Assembly: GCF_001619985.1 (NCBI RefSeq)
Contig: NW_017264198.1
Coordinates: 248,001 to 312,000 of the forward strand
DNA from: Xylona heveae TC161
Taxonomy: Eukaryota > Ascomycota > Xylonomycetes > Xylonales > Xylonaceae
Length of the DNA: 64,000 nucleotides
Direction of reading: 5' to 3'
Shown piece by piece: positions 1 through 10,419 of this stretch (positions within the stretch are counted from its first letter, which is position 1; each line of letters starts with the position of its first letter). The notes below the pieces were generated by a model, which did not search any database, was not told the origin of the DNA, and saw only the letters and a program-made list of their open reading frames with translations. Position numbers and translations under genes: made by a program.

Positions 1-2
1 CT

Positions 3-62
3 CCGAGCGAGGAGCTCGTCTGGTCGGCTTCCACGCGGGCGATCGCGAAACATTTTGGCTAG
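3..62 (+). CDS. possible C-terminal end of a gene cut by the left edge
   Basis: The third forward frame is open from the window edge and ends SEELVWSASTRAIAKHFG before a TAG at 60-62. The codons are GC-rich in third positions, unlike the AT-rich DNA that follows, and the stop sits where a gene convergent with the cytochrome b5 reductase would end. Only about 19 codons are visible, so no family can be named. It could equally be a chance open frame. Confidence 0.3.
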   Translation, partial: PSEELVWSASTRAIAKHFG

Positions 63-340
63 GTAAATACCTACCTACCTAGCCATTCTTTGTCTATAAG
101 CCGACTTTGTAGACATATATTATTTCGATACACAGAGATTCAACTGCTGGTAAGCATGACGCTTGCTTGCTGGAAGAGACGGTTTATATTTTATCTCATC
201 TCTAATCTTGCGTGTGTTGAAATGCCTGGAAAAACTGATCCTCTTATGCGTTAAAGCGCTGAGAGACAAAGAGACGTAAAATACATAATATAATAGTAGT
301 ATTTCAAAAAAAAAAGAAAAGAGAGGTCTATTCATATCCT

Positions 341-1688
341 CTAAAACTTGTAAACCTGGTCCTTGCTGTATCCGAGCTCCTTAAGGTAGCCGTCAAGTTC
401 GCCTTGGTCGGCGGGGCTCTTCTTGGTACCGCTAATGGCCTTGTACAGGCCAGGGGGTCCGCAAACGAACACCTTGATGTTCTCAGACTTGGGCTCGGGA
501 AGGACGGTCTTCAACAGCTCCTTGGTGATGTAGCCCTTGCCCTGAGTCCAGCCCTCAGGGGGGTTGTCAAGGACGTAGAAGGCACGGAATCGGTTGGGGT
601 AAGTGTTCTCGAGCTCCTCAAACTCCTTCTTCAATAGAATGTCCTGCTCGCTGATGTTACCGAAAACGAGGGTGACCTTGGTCTTGTCGTCGGGGTTCTT
701 GAAGATAGCCCGCGTCAGCTGGAACATGGGCGTGATACCGGTTCCACCAGCGAGAAGGGCAATGTGGTTGTGCTTGTTAGCCTCCCAGGGGTACTTGGGG
801 ATGGGACCCTTAAAGTCCAGCCGCTGGCCGGGGTTCATGCTGTGCAGGTGCTCGGACATGGGGCCATTGGGGTATTTCTTAACCACAAGGTCAATGTATC
901 CTTGTGTGTCTGTGCAGTGTTAGTGGCAGTCAAGCGTTCTCGCCCGGGAGTACTTACCCTCGTCGCTGACGGGAGTGTACGGCCGAATGACAGCCTTCTC
1001 CATCTCAGGTCCCTTGTACTTTGTGAGCAAAGCAGCTGCCGATGATTAGCGGAGATATCCCAGGGTAATCCAGCAGAGTTTTGCTCACAGGCAATGTTCA
1101 GTCCAGAGACGTCGTCCTTGTCAGCAAGCTCGAAGCGGAAACGCTTGGTGTTGTGGTTGATTTCCTCCACGTTATCGAGCTTCAGGCTGATCCAGCCCTG
1201 GTCACCACCCTTGAAGGTGAGGCTCTGACGTGCGCCAGCATCCTTGGGAACGACTTTCTGTTCTTGGCTGGGCTTGGGAGCGTCGTTGGCGGAGGGCTGC
1301 TTGCTGATGTAGTAGTAACCACCAAGAGCGGCAGCAGCGGCAACACCGGCGTAGATGGGAATGCTAGAACCGCCCTTGCTGGGCTCTGTCGCGTAGTGAC
1401 GGACGCTCTAGTAATATATCATGTTAGTCTTCTAGATCCAAGACAACTCAAACAAGCGCTGAAAAGCAAAGCAAAGCCCAGAGATCAAGCTGCACCGATA
1501 CCCCCCCAAAAATTGCTCTATATCACCGAATCCTCACAAATTGAGGTCCAATGAATCTAAAAATGACACAACATGCCTCAAAGTGGGCTTGAGGGTGGAA
1601 TGCACACTGCAAAGGAACCTGCAAAGGAAAAGCGAATGCTTACGTTCTTCAGCGGCTGAACGCTGCGGAAAGCTTGTCGCGCGAACAT
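341..1688 (-). CDS. MCR1: mitochondrial NADH-cytochrome b5 reductase 2 (MCR1-like)
   Basis: Four exons: 1644-1688, 1089-1407, 958-1035, 341-909, giving 336 residues, close to the usual fungal length. The protein transfers electrons from NADH through FAD to cytochrome b5 or related acceptors in the mitochondrial outer membrane and intermembrane space, supporting ergosterol synthesis and oxidative-stress defence. The start [10 protein letters not shown] is a basic, amphipathic presequence. It is followed by a membrane segment around [18 protein letters not shown]-binding motifs RPYTPVSDE and [10 protein letters not shown] are present, then the NADH-binding motifs [15 protein letters not shown] and [12 protein letters not shown]. 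All splice sites are GT-AG and phases agree. The first intron separates a tiny presequence exon from the rest. The assignment to the mitochondrial rather than the ER paralogue rests on the presequence and membrane anchor. Confidence 0.95.
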
Positions 1689-4006
1689 TGTTTAAAAATC
1701 AAAGGTAATAGAAATAGATATTGCTCCTGTAATGATGATATGATGCGGTGCTGACTGCAATTGAGTCCACAATCTATAGCGCCGTGCACAAGGAAAATTG
1801 ATTGATGAAGACGTAGCAAAAGCCTGAGGTTGGAAATCCCGAGTTAAGATGGCGGCTAGGGAGATTCATTTCCGCCGGTTCACGCCGAATGGATGACGTA
1901 AGGATCCACCAAGCACGACATCTCGTTCGCACTTCACTGCGCTTAGCTAAGATTACCATCAACACTTGCCGTAACCAAGGTACTCGCCCTACTCCGTAGG
2001 TAGGTCCAGCTCCAGCAGATTAGAGAATTGCATCTAAAGTTCATGACTGTACTGCCAGCGCTCGTGGGTCTCTTGGATAAATATCATAACATTAAATTAA
2101 TAAATCCTCGCGAAGCTTTGCAATTTGATTTGATACCAAGCATATACAGGGTGCTTGGAATTGCTGAATAAAATGTATTACTTGACTTTTACTCGTCGTA
2201 AAAGAGATTAAGCTGAAGATTAAATCAAAAATAGACGGCATGGGAGAAGAGTGCGAGCAGATGGGATTCTAAAATGCCGAGTCGAATTATTGCCGGATGC
2301 CTAAGCGGCTGTTGCGCTTTATCCATACGGACTACTTAATGATCTGTTAGGCATGGGAGTAAATGAGAGCTGAAACTAACGGAAACAGAAATAATAAAAT
2401 ATTTCCTTTCGGCGAGGTGGAAGAGGGATATGCTGTTATAATTCAGGATACGACCCATTCCAAGTCTATTTGGAGAATATACCTAAGCCGCTTCAATGGT
2501 TAAGAACAGGAGAATGTCAAACGGAGTGTACAATGATAACATGACTATCGAGGGTTGGCAGACAGTGAACCGATCCAATTTGATGAAGATATTGGCAGTT
2601 AATATTAAGCTATCGTACAAGGGCATTTCCGGACATTACCAGGCATGATCAAAGCTGGAACGGGAGGTTAGATGAAAGTAATCAGCTTGAACCGTGTTGC
2701 CCGTCCCTCTGGCCTTCTGCCTAAATGCACGGGTTAACTAGAGCGAGAGGAGTAACGATGATAGAAACAAGGTAAAGTGGTTAGTACCGTGCAGGCGAGT
2801 TCTCTGGCAAGGAACAAGTCATCCTAGCGAGTAGATCCCCCCCAGCCAGCGCCTCAATTAGAGTTTCTCTTAGGGAGCTGGGTCTGGCTGAAAGCTGCCG
2901 TACCAACTCGCAGGGGAGCATGACTGAAGGTGAGAGGAGAGATAACTGAAAGTCGGCACCGAGAGCTGTGGAATGGCCCCTAGTCTTTACCACCACAACA
3001 CCTCGCCTACTGAAGCTCTCTTCTACTGTGAGGCGGGCTCGTCGATGGGAATTCTGATCATTTCCTTAACTGGTTTGGGAGTCACTCTGCTCCCGCTGTT
3101 TCGTCGCTCGTCTACCTCCATGCCAAAAGGCTTAACTGAATGCGGCGAGGTTCTGACCGATCAATCGTGCGATGCGATGTTCCCAATGCCCGCTAAACTG
3201 CGTTGAGCGTTCGAGTAAAGTCTTCGTGACCACCTTTACCCTCTTAACGCCGGGGAGTCCTTCCTTCTCTCACCACCGACCAGCCTGCCAGGGAGGGGTA
3301 AGGGGAGTAGTAACTGCCCGCGCTCCAGAAGAAAGTTTCGGTCCACCCTCCTTCAGAGGTCGCCAGTGGGCAGTCGACACTATTGGCGTCCTAGTGATGC
3401 GCCCACCACTGGTTTCACTGACGTCGGCATTTGGCCCTACCTACCTACGTACCACTATTCATTTGCCGCATTCAATATTCGATTCCAATCTCTTCTCAAA
3501 ATCAAATACTGGAGAAATATCTTTTTGGTAAATCTAGAATAGGATAGAAAGAATATAAGCAATCATTGCACATGTACAGCCATATTCAGGTACAGTTTCT
3601 CGATCATCTGACTTGGTGAAATCCAGACAAACAGTCGGAGTGGCATGTTTACGATCTACATGGGGATTTGGCCGTGTCTGGGCGTTGTAGCTGCGATGGG
3701 GACGGAGGGGGGGGTGTCAGCGGTGAGGCGCTGAGGGAAAAAGCCAGCAGGGCATGGGACCTGTAACCGAGATCAACGAGGTTTGGGGGTGTCGGCACGC
3801 CCGTATTTTAGTGGGCCCTGCCCGCACCCTGGCCTGAAAAAAACCTACCTTCCTTCCACTCTCCCTTCCCCCATCCGAGAGCGAACCAAAACCACCCGAT
3901 CGCCCACCTACACCCCTTCATACGCTTCACTTCCTGCGACGCACGCATTTTCTGCCTTTCTGTAACAATTATTTTCTGCTGAAAAAAGGAACCCATAAAT
4001 AACACC
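1689..4006. other. intergenic region between MCR1 and the HMG-box gene
   Basis: This is the divergent 5' region shared by the reductase and the HMG-box gene, about 2.3 kb. No open frame here has a recognisable domain or convincing coding texture. It holds ACCT-type tetramer runs (1996-2005 on the minus strand, 3438-3453) and a G-rich stretch near 3695-3730. The last 150 bases before 4007 are pyrimidine-rich, as expected of a fungal promoter or 5' leader. Confidence 0.6.
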
Positions 4007-5386
4007 ATGGCTCGTCCTAAGAAGACTGAAGAGAAGCCCAAGGAGGCTGCGACTCTTCAAATCAGCATTGAGGATTTCATCCGTACCAGGGATTCGGTAA
4101 GCCACCTCATCACTGCGCGTCAGTTAAACATCCTTCACAAGAACGCGACCGTCTTGTCTCACGAGAAGCCCCTGTTCTATCTGAATTTTTTGATTGATTC
4201 TGTGTCGCATTCATCTTTATTATTAATTGTCTTTACACGCTATCGCTCATTCCTCCGGTTTACCAATTTTCTTCCAACACGACAGCGATACGCGTTCTGC
4301 TCTTGGCTTGTTTACATTGGTCCTTCGCGTCGCGTTTCCCTGTGGGATCGCATCTTCAACACCACAATTCTAGCTCTACGCAACTTTTTGCTTTTGCGCC
4401 TGTCTCTGTTTGTTCTTGTATTCCGGCTAACCGCGCAATCAGGTCGTTACTGGCCTTGCTACTCTTCAATCGGCCGTCCAGGACTTGTCGCGTGCGTACA
4501 TCAACCATAGCAACACTGTTCTTGGCCGTCCCGGCGCGGGCCCAACTTTGGACTTCTTGTCTCTCTCGAACCCGCTCGGCGATAATGGCTTGCTTCTGGC
4601 GCAGCGCGGCCTCACCCCCGGTATGGTCGCTGATGCCGGCGAGAAGAAGAAGCGCAAGAAGCGGGCTCACGACAAGAACGCGCCCAAGCGTCCCTTGACC
4701 CCATATTTTCTCTACATGCAATTCGCGCGCCAGGACATTATGAAAGCTCTTGGTGAAGGAGCGCGTCCCAAGGACATTAGTGCTGAGGGCACCAAGCGCT
4801 GGGCTGAAATGTCCGATCAGGACAAGCTCGTAAGTGTTCCCCTCCCCCTTCCCAGATGATGGACTATTCCGGGATTGGGTCTCTGATTGCTTGTATGATA
4901 CAGAAATGGAAGGAATATTATCAGGAAAATCTTGCCAAGTACCAAGAAAAGATGAAGGAATACAAGGCCAAGACCGGAGGGGCCGATCACTCCGAGGATG
5001 CTGCTGCTCAGTTGGCGGCTGAGCAGGAAGCCGTTGCTTCTGCCGGCAGCAATGATGAGGAGGAAGAAGAGGAGGAACAGGAAGAGGAGCCTGCCCCACC
5101 TAAGCCTGCCTCTCCTGTCAACAAGCGTCGCAAGACCGCCGCCAGTGCTGCGGCTGCCAGCTCCCCGGCGCAGCCCTCTCCTGCCAAATCTGCCCCGATT
5201 CTCCCCCCAAGTGCCAAGAAGGAGGCGGCACCTGAGATCAAATCCCCGGAGCCGAAGAAGCGGCGATCGCGGAAGTCCAAGGGCGCCGAGGAGGCTGCAG
5301 CTGAGACTGCTGCTCCTGCAAAGGAGCCGCCTAAGAAGGAGAAGGCCCCCCGCAAGAAGCGCAAGAGCGAGGCTGTCAATGAGTAA
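4007..5386 (+). CDS. HMG-box chromatin protein (Hmo1/Nhp-like)
   Basis: Three exons: 4007-4096, 4443-4829, 4904-5386, giving 319 residues. A single HMG box lies at about residues 108-182, with the typical start KNAPKRPLTPYFLYMQ and the later KRWAEMSDQDKLKWKEYY. It is preceded by a basic run KKKRKKR. The C-terminal third is low-complexity: an acidic block of Glu/Asp, then Ala/Pro/Ser, then basic clusters (PKKRRSRKSKG, PRKKRKSE) that could act as nuclear localisation signals. Such proteins bend DNA non-specifically and act in nucleosome remodelling or ribosomal gene transcription. Which yeast relative is closest (Hmo1, Nhp10 or other) cannot be settled by eye. Intron 1 is 346 nt, long for this region, and has no stop in the frame of exon 1 (see findings). 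Confidence 0.88.
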
Positions 5387-6465
5387 AGCATCTCCGCGAC
5401 TAGGTTTCTTCAACCTGATCCTTGTGTTTCATCAAGTTACGGGGAGGGGTTGAGTCAATGATCCTTATTGCGTGTTGGCCAGTGGCGTCACTGCTTTTTT
5501 TACCTGCTCTGCAATATGCAGGATATTGTGTCATGATGGATTGACCTGTTTACCGTTGCTCTTCCTCTTTGATTTGTGGCACGTTTTAGGCCGTGGGGTT
5601 CAGGATATACACTCATGGATAAATTGGGAATGTAGTTAATAAGTGCACGGTTAGAGAGAAGAGTGTGCTCCTACCACCTCGAGTATTCTGTGCTTTGCAG
5701 ATATAATTGAACGTGTTTGAAATGTCTGGTTGTAAATATCTACGTGTGCTTCAAACTTGCTGGCATGTGCGGCAAGGATTTTGTTTCCTCGCTCTTACGG
5801 GCCTTTTCACTAGTTCTGATTAGAGCGCGGTTAAGGATCTCTCCAGTGGACTGGAGGTGTCTTATGGTGCAGTGTGACCGGTGGTGAGGAAGACATTTCT
5901 TTGCAGCAAGCCTAAGGCTGTAGGGCAGAACTGAGCACTATAACCTACTTCGCCCCCTATGGAGAGCTAGCTGAAGGGGCAGATATTCCTACGTGAAAGC
6001 AAGTTTGGATCTGTCATCGTACCTATATAAAAGCTTTACCAGGCAGAAACCCTCACTTTGATAGTAGTACGCTCCGTACTCGTACATACCTAGTAGGCAT
6101 TTGGCCCTGTTGGTAACTTATTGGGAACTTCACGCGAAGAGCCAGCGAGGGGTAAACCTTCGCTTAGCGTGTTTTCAGCTAAACCCGGATCAGCCATGGG
6201 GAGCTGGACGTTCCTTGAGACCCCGCTATCAGTTCATGTTTATCTATCAACGGCATTGGCGGGCTCCTCCGAAGCTCCTTGGGAAATCTCCAGGTTAACT
6301 TACCTACCTTAGACAGCACCCTGCATTATTTTTCCTTCTCTCTGTTATTGCTTCCCTTGACTAATTCCCCGCATTTCTCTCCCGTTGATCGATCACACTG
6401 TCCGTTCTTCTTCTCATGATAGATCAAACCTTGATACATATGCTCTTTTGAACAACAGCTTAAGA
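5387..6465. other. intergenic region upstream of urease
   Basis: This is the 3' flank of the HMG gene and the promoter of urease. No coding sequence was recognised. Putative regulatory motifs are listed separately. ACCT repeats occur near 6085-6090 and 6299-6308. Confidence 0.6.
6024..6422 (+). promoter_or_regulatory. candidate urease promoter elements: TATA-like box and two GATA sites
   Basis: A TATATAAAA box lies at 6024-6032. TGATAG, which fits the HGATAR consensus of the nitrogen regulator AreA, occurs at 6059-6064 and 6417-6422. Urease is a nitrogen-scavenging enzyme, so AreA control would make sense. The match is by motif only, and such hexamers are common by chance. Confidence 0.35.
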
Positions 6466-9400
6466 ATGCACCTAATCCCGCGAGAAGTGAGTTCACTTGA
6501 TGCTTTGATTTACACTGCTCTCCTACATGCCATTCAAGATGCCCCAGAGGACAATGGCAAGAGGTATCGCATTGGGAGTCGGAATTACAGCTCCTTGAAT
6601 CTTTGAATCCGCTGTAAAAGCTATAATACTGTTTATCGGATCTAGCTTAAACCACTAGACTAATGTTTACAATCGGGGAGTAGATCGACAAGCTTGTCAT
6701 ATCGCAGCTTGGCCAGCTAGCCCAGCGGCGACTTGCGAGAGGTGTCAAGCTCAACCATGTGGAAGCAACGGTGAGTCAATTTGTTCACAGGACGCGGGAA
6801 GCGGGAGCTGTTCTTCGCGCGCGGACTGTTACGAATGAACACTGGAATTTCGAGACGCTTATGGCAATTGCTTTGCATATGGATAGGCATTGATTGCGAG
6901 TAATCTTCATGAGGTACGGGACTATCCTGGAGTGGGAGCTGCTGAGTTTATAGCTAACTCCGGTCTGTTTTACAGCTTATTCGAGATGGCAAACATTCCG
7001 TTGCTGAGCTTATGGCCCTTGGCAAGACAATGCTCGGCCGCCGACACGTCCTTCCTCCCGTCGTCTCCTCTTTGGTAGAGCTTCAAGTTGAGGGCACATT
7101 CCCCTCAGGCACCTTCCTTGTAACGGTCCACCACCCTATTAGCAGCGATGACGGGAACCTCGAGAGAGCTTTGTATGGGAGCTTTCTTCCTATCCCTCCC
7201 AAGGATGCTTTCCCGCTACTTGATGCATCGGAGTACGAGCCCGAGAAGATGCCAGGCGCCGTGATTCCAGTGAAAAAGGGCCGGATCACTTTGAACGAGG
7301 GAAGGAGACGGATCAAGTTGAAGGTGGTGAGCAAGGGCGATAGACCGATTCAGGTATGATCCATCCTAGTCACTTGAATACTGTATGGAGACGGCTTCCA
7401 GGACTTTGGAAATTGATCACTTAATTTTAGGTTGGATCGCATTATCATTTTATCGAGACCAATCCTTTGCTCGAATTCGATCGAATCAAATCCTATGGAT
7501 ATCGGCTTGATATTCCCGCCGGAACGTCCGTGCGTTTTGAGCCAGGAGATACGAAGACTGTCACCCTTGTTGAGATCGCGGGCCATAAGGTTATTCGGGG
7601 CGGCAATAGCATTGCTGAAGGTGTTTTTGATACAAGTCGTATTGATGAGATTTCTCGCCGCATACAAGCAGGAGGCTTTCTTCACACCCCAGAACCAATC
7701 GGAGATATGGGTTTTATTGACGCGTTTTCCATGGATCGAGCCGCATATGCTAACATGTACGGGCCCACTACGGGCGATCTCGTTCGTCTTGGTGCTACGG
7801 ATCTCTGGATCAGAGTCGAAGATGACTTTACTCGATATGGTGACGAGTGTGCGTTTGGTGGCGGAAAGACGTTGCGAGAGGGAATGGGTCAAGCCACTGG
7901 CAGGTCGGATCAGGAAACACTCGACAGCGTCATCACCAATGCCCTTATCATTGACTGGACTGGTATTTACAAAGCAGATATTGGTATCAAGCACGGCATG
8001 ATTGTGGGTATTGGAAAAGCAGGCAATCCAGATGTCATGGAGGGTGTGGATCCCAAGATGATTGTCGGCTCTTGCACAGACGTGATTGCCGGCGAGGGTA
8101 AAATAGTCACTGCTGGTGGCTTTGATACTCATGTCCATTTGATTTGCCCTCAACAAGCATATGAAGCCATCTGCTCTGGTGTTACGTCGATGCTTGGTGG
8201 AGGAACTGGGCCCAGCACGGGTAGCAATGCAACCACGTGCACTCCTAGCCCGAACCTGATCAAGCAAATGTTGCAAGCCTGCGACAACTTACCAGTCAAT
8301 TACGGTATCACTGGTAAAGGCAATGATAGCGGTACAGCTGGATTGCACGAACAATGTGTTGCTGGAGTTGCGGGTCTTAAACTGCACGAAGATTGGGGCT
8401 CGACGCCCGCTGCTATTGATGCATGCTTGAGGTAAGTTGATTCCTTGTCGTCTTTCTTGCCATATCACGGAACTAAAGTAAAGGGCATAGCATCTGCGAT
8501 GAACATGATGTTCAGTGTCTGATCCACACGGACACCTTGAACGAATCAGGGTTTGTGGAGCAAACTGTAGCAGCGTTCAAGAACAGAGTCATCCATACCT
8601 ACCACACTGAGGGTGCAGGTGGTGGACACGCTCCAGACATCATCTCCGTGGTTGAACACCCAAATGTGCTTCCCAGCAGTACCAACCCTACCAGACCTTA
8701 TACACGAAACACTCTCGACGAGCATCTTGACATGTTGATGGTTTGCCACCATTTGTCCAAGAACATTCCAGAGGATGTAGCATTCGCAGAGAGTCGTATC
8801 CGTGCCGAGACCATTGCCGCCGAGGACGTGCTTCACGACCTTGGTGCGATTAGCATGATGTCCTCAGACTCCCAGGCTATGGGCAGATGCGGAGAGGTAA
8901 TCACACGAACATGGCACACGGCCCACAAGAACAAACTCCAGCGCGGCTCCCTAAAGGAGGACGAGGGGACTGGGGCAGACAATTTCCGCGTGAAACGCTA
9001 TGTTAGCAAGTACACCATCAACCCGGCCATTGCGCAGGGCGTGGGCCATATCATCGGAAGCGTCGAGGTCGGCAAATTAGCAGACTTGGTAGTCTGGACT
9101 CCAGCAAACTTTGGCACTAAACCCAGCACTGTTCTCAAGGGTGGTATGATATCTTACAGTCAGATTGTAAGTCCTCTTTCTGTCCTTGTTGATCTTGTCA
9201 CAATGCTAACCCGCGATCCTTTTTTTTTAACAGGGTGACCCTAATGGATCGTAAGTCTTGTTACGCACCAACCATGACTCGACCCATTTTCCAGAAGGAG
9301 ACCTGACAGAAAGATTTAGGATCCCCACGATTGAACCGATAATTATGCGACCCATGTTTGCCGTACGTGCATCTTCTCTTTACTTCCCTTGTTGTTCTGA

Positions 9401-9892
9401 GCGCGTAGAGCGTGTAGAGAAAGAAGGTTTTCTATTCAGCAAGCTAATTTGAACCCTTCAGCCTCTTGTACCCAGCACTAGCGTCTTATTTGTCTCGCAA
9501 GCCAGCATTTCGACGGGTACTATCCAATCATACAATCTCAAGAAACGCGTTCGAGCTGTGAAAAACTGCCGAAATATCAGCAAGCGCGATATGAAGCACA
9601 ACAATGCCATGCCTCGGATGAGAGTCGATCCTGAATCCTATGTGAGTTTATGTTACCCATAGCCTCTCCTTTTCTTCGATTCACTTTTGTCTCCCTCTTT
9701 TTCTTTTCCTATCCCCCTTTTCTCCTTTTGTATTTTCTTTCTCCTTCGCTCTTTGCGATGTATTTTTCTGGAGATTCTGAAAAAACGTGTCGATCTAATG
9801 TTACATTCTAGACTGTCGAAGCGGATGGCCAAGTCTGCGCCGCCGCACCTGCCACGACCTTGCCATTGACTCAGAATTATTACGTCTATTAA
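6466..9892 (+). CDS. ureB: urease (nickel-dependent, fused gamma-beta-alpha chain)
   Basis: Ten exons: 6466-6486, 6684-6770, 6887-6913, 6976-7353, 7431-8431, 8491-9166, 9234-9250, 9320-9362, 9462-9641, 9812-9892, giving 836 residues, the normal length of the single-chain plant/fungal enzyme. It hydrolyses urea to ammonia and carbamate in the cytosol. The gamma-like part begins [17 protein letters not shown]; the beta-like part contains [17 protein letters not shown]; the alpha-like part follows. Nickel ligands and catalytic residues are all present: His405 and His407 (DTHVHL), carbamylated Lys488 (GLKLHEDWG), His517, His543 ([10 protein letters not shown]), flap Cys590-His591 (MVCHHL) and Asp631 (SSDSQAMGR). 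They are offset by exactly two from my recollection of jack bean numbering. Exons of 21, 27, 17 and 43 nt make the gene easy to mis-predict. It needs accessory proteins (UreD/F/G) not encoded here. Confidence 0.97.
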
Positions 9893-10419
9893 AATTATCT
9901 GATCAAGTCATTGGACCTCTAAAGCGTGGGGGGTTTTTGACTTGAGGACCCAATTTCTCAACATATGCCATGATGTTCATGTTGGCAAAAAGCGTAAAAG
10001 ACAAAAAATCTCAATGATACCATATTACTAGTTTTGGAAATTCAAAGTGATATTTATTAATCTTAACATAGGCACATTTGTCAGTGACGAAATACATTTA
10101 CATTACTCTTTTCATTCTGCTGTAGCATGACATCTTGCCTCTGGTAAGACAGGAAACGTGCAACGTGCAAAGGTTGCAAGGTGCCAAGGATAATTCATGA
10201 TAATATACAACCTGGAAGCAAATTGCTGCTGCTGCTCCAGTATATCTCTGACTTTCTGAAACAACTATACTCCAGACATAATATACAGTATACAGGTGAA
10301 GATGAATAGGATTACATATTTATTACAAAGCAAACTGACTCTCATATTGGCCATCGCCTTTTAGCGTCCACTGTACAATCCAGAAAAAATACACACGCCT
10401 TTTTGGGTTTTGCTTATTA
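9893..10419. other. convergent 3' flank between urease and the Artemis-like gene
   Basis: AT-rich DNA holding the 3' ends of two converging genes. I see no coding potential or structured RNA. Confidence 0.6.

Noticed and set aside
3426-6108. 13-nt repeat GGCATTTGGCCCT at about 3426 and 6096
   Set aside because: A shared 13-mer is expected several times by chance in 64 kb, and the flanks do not match.
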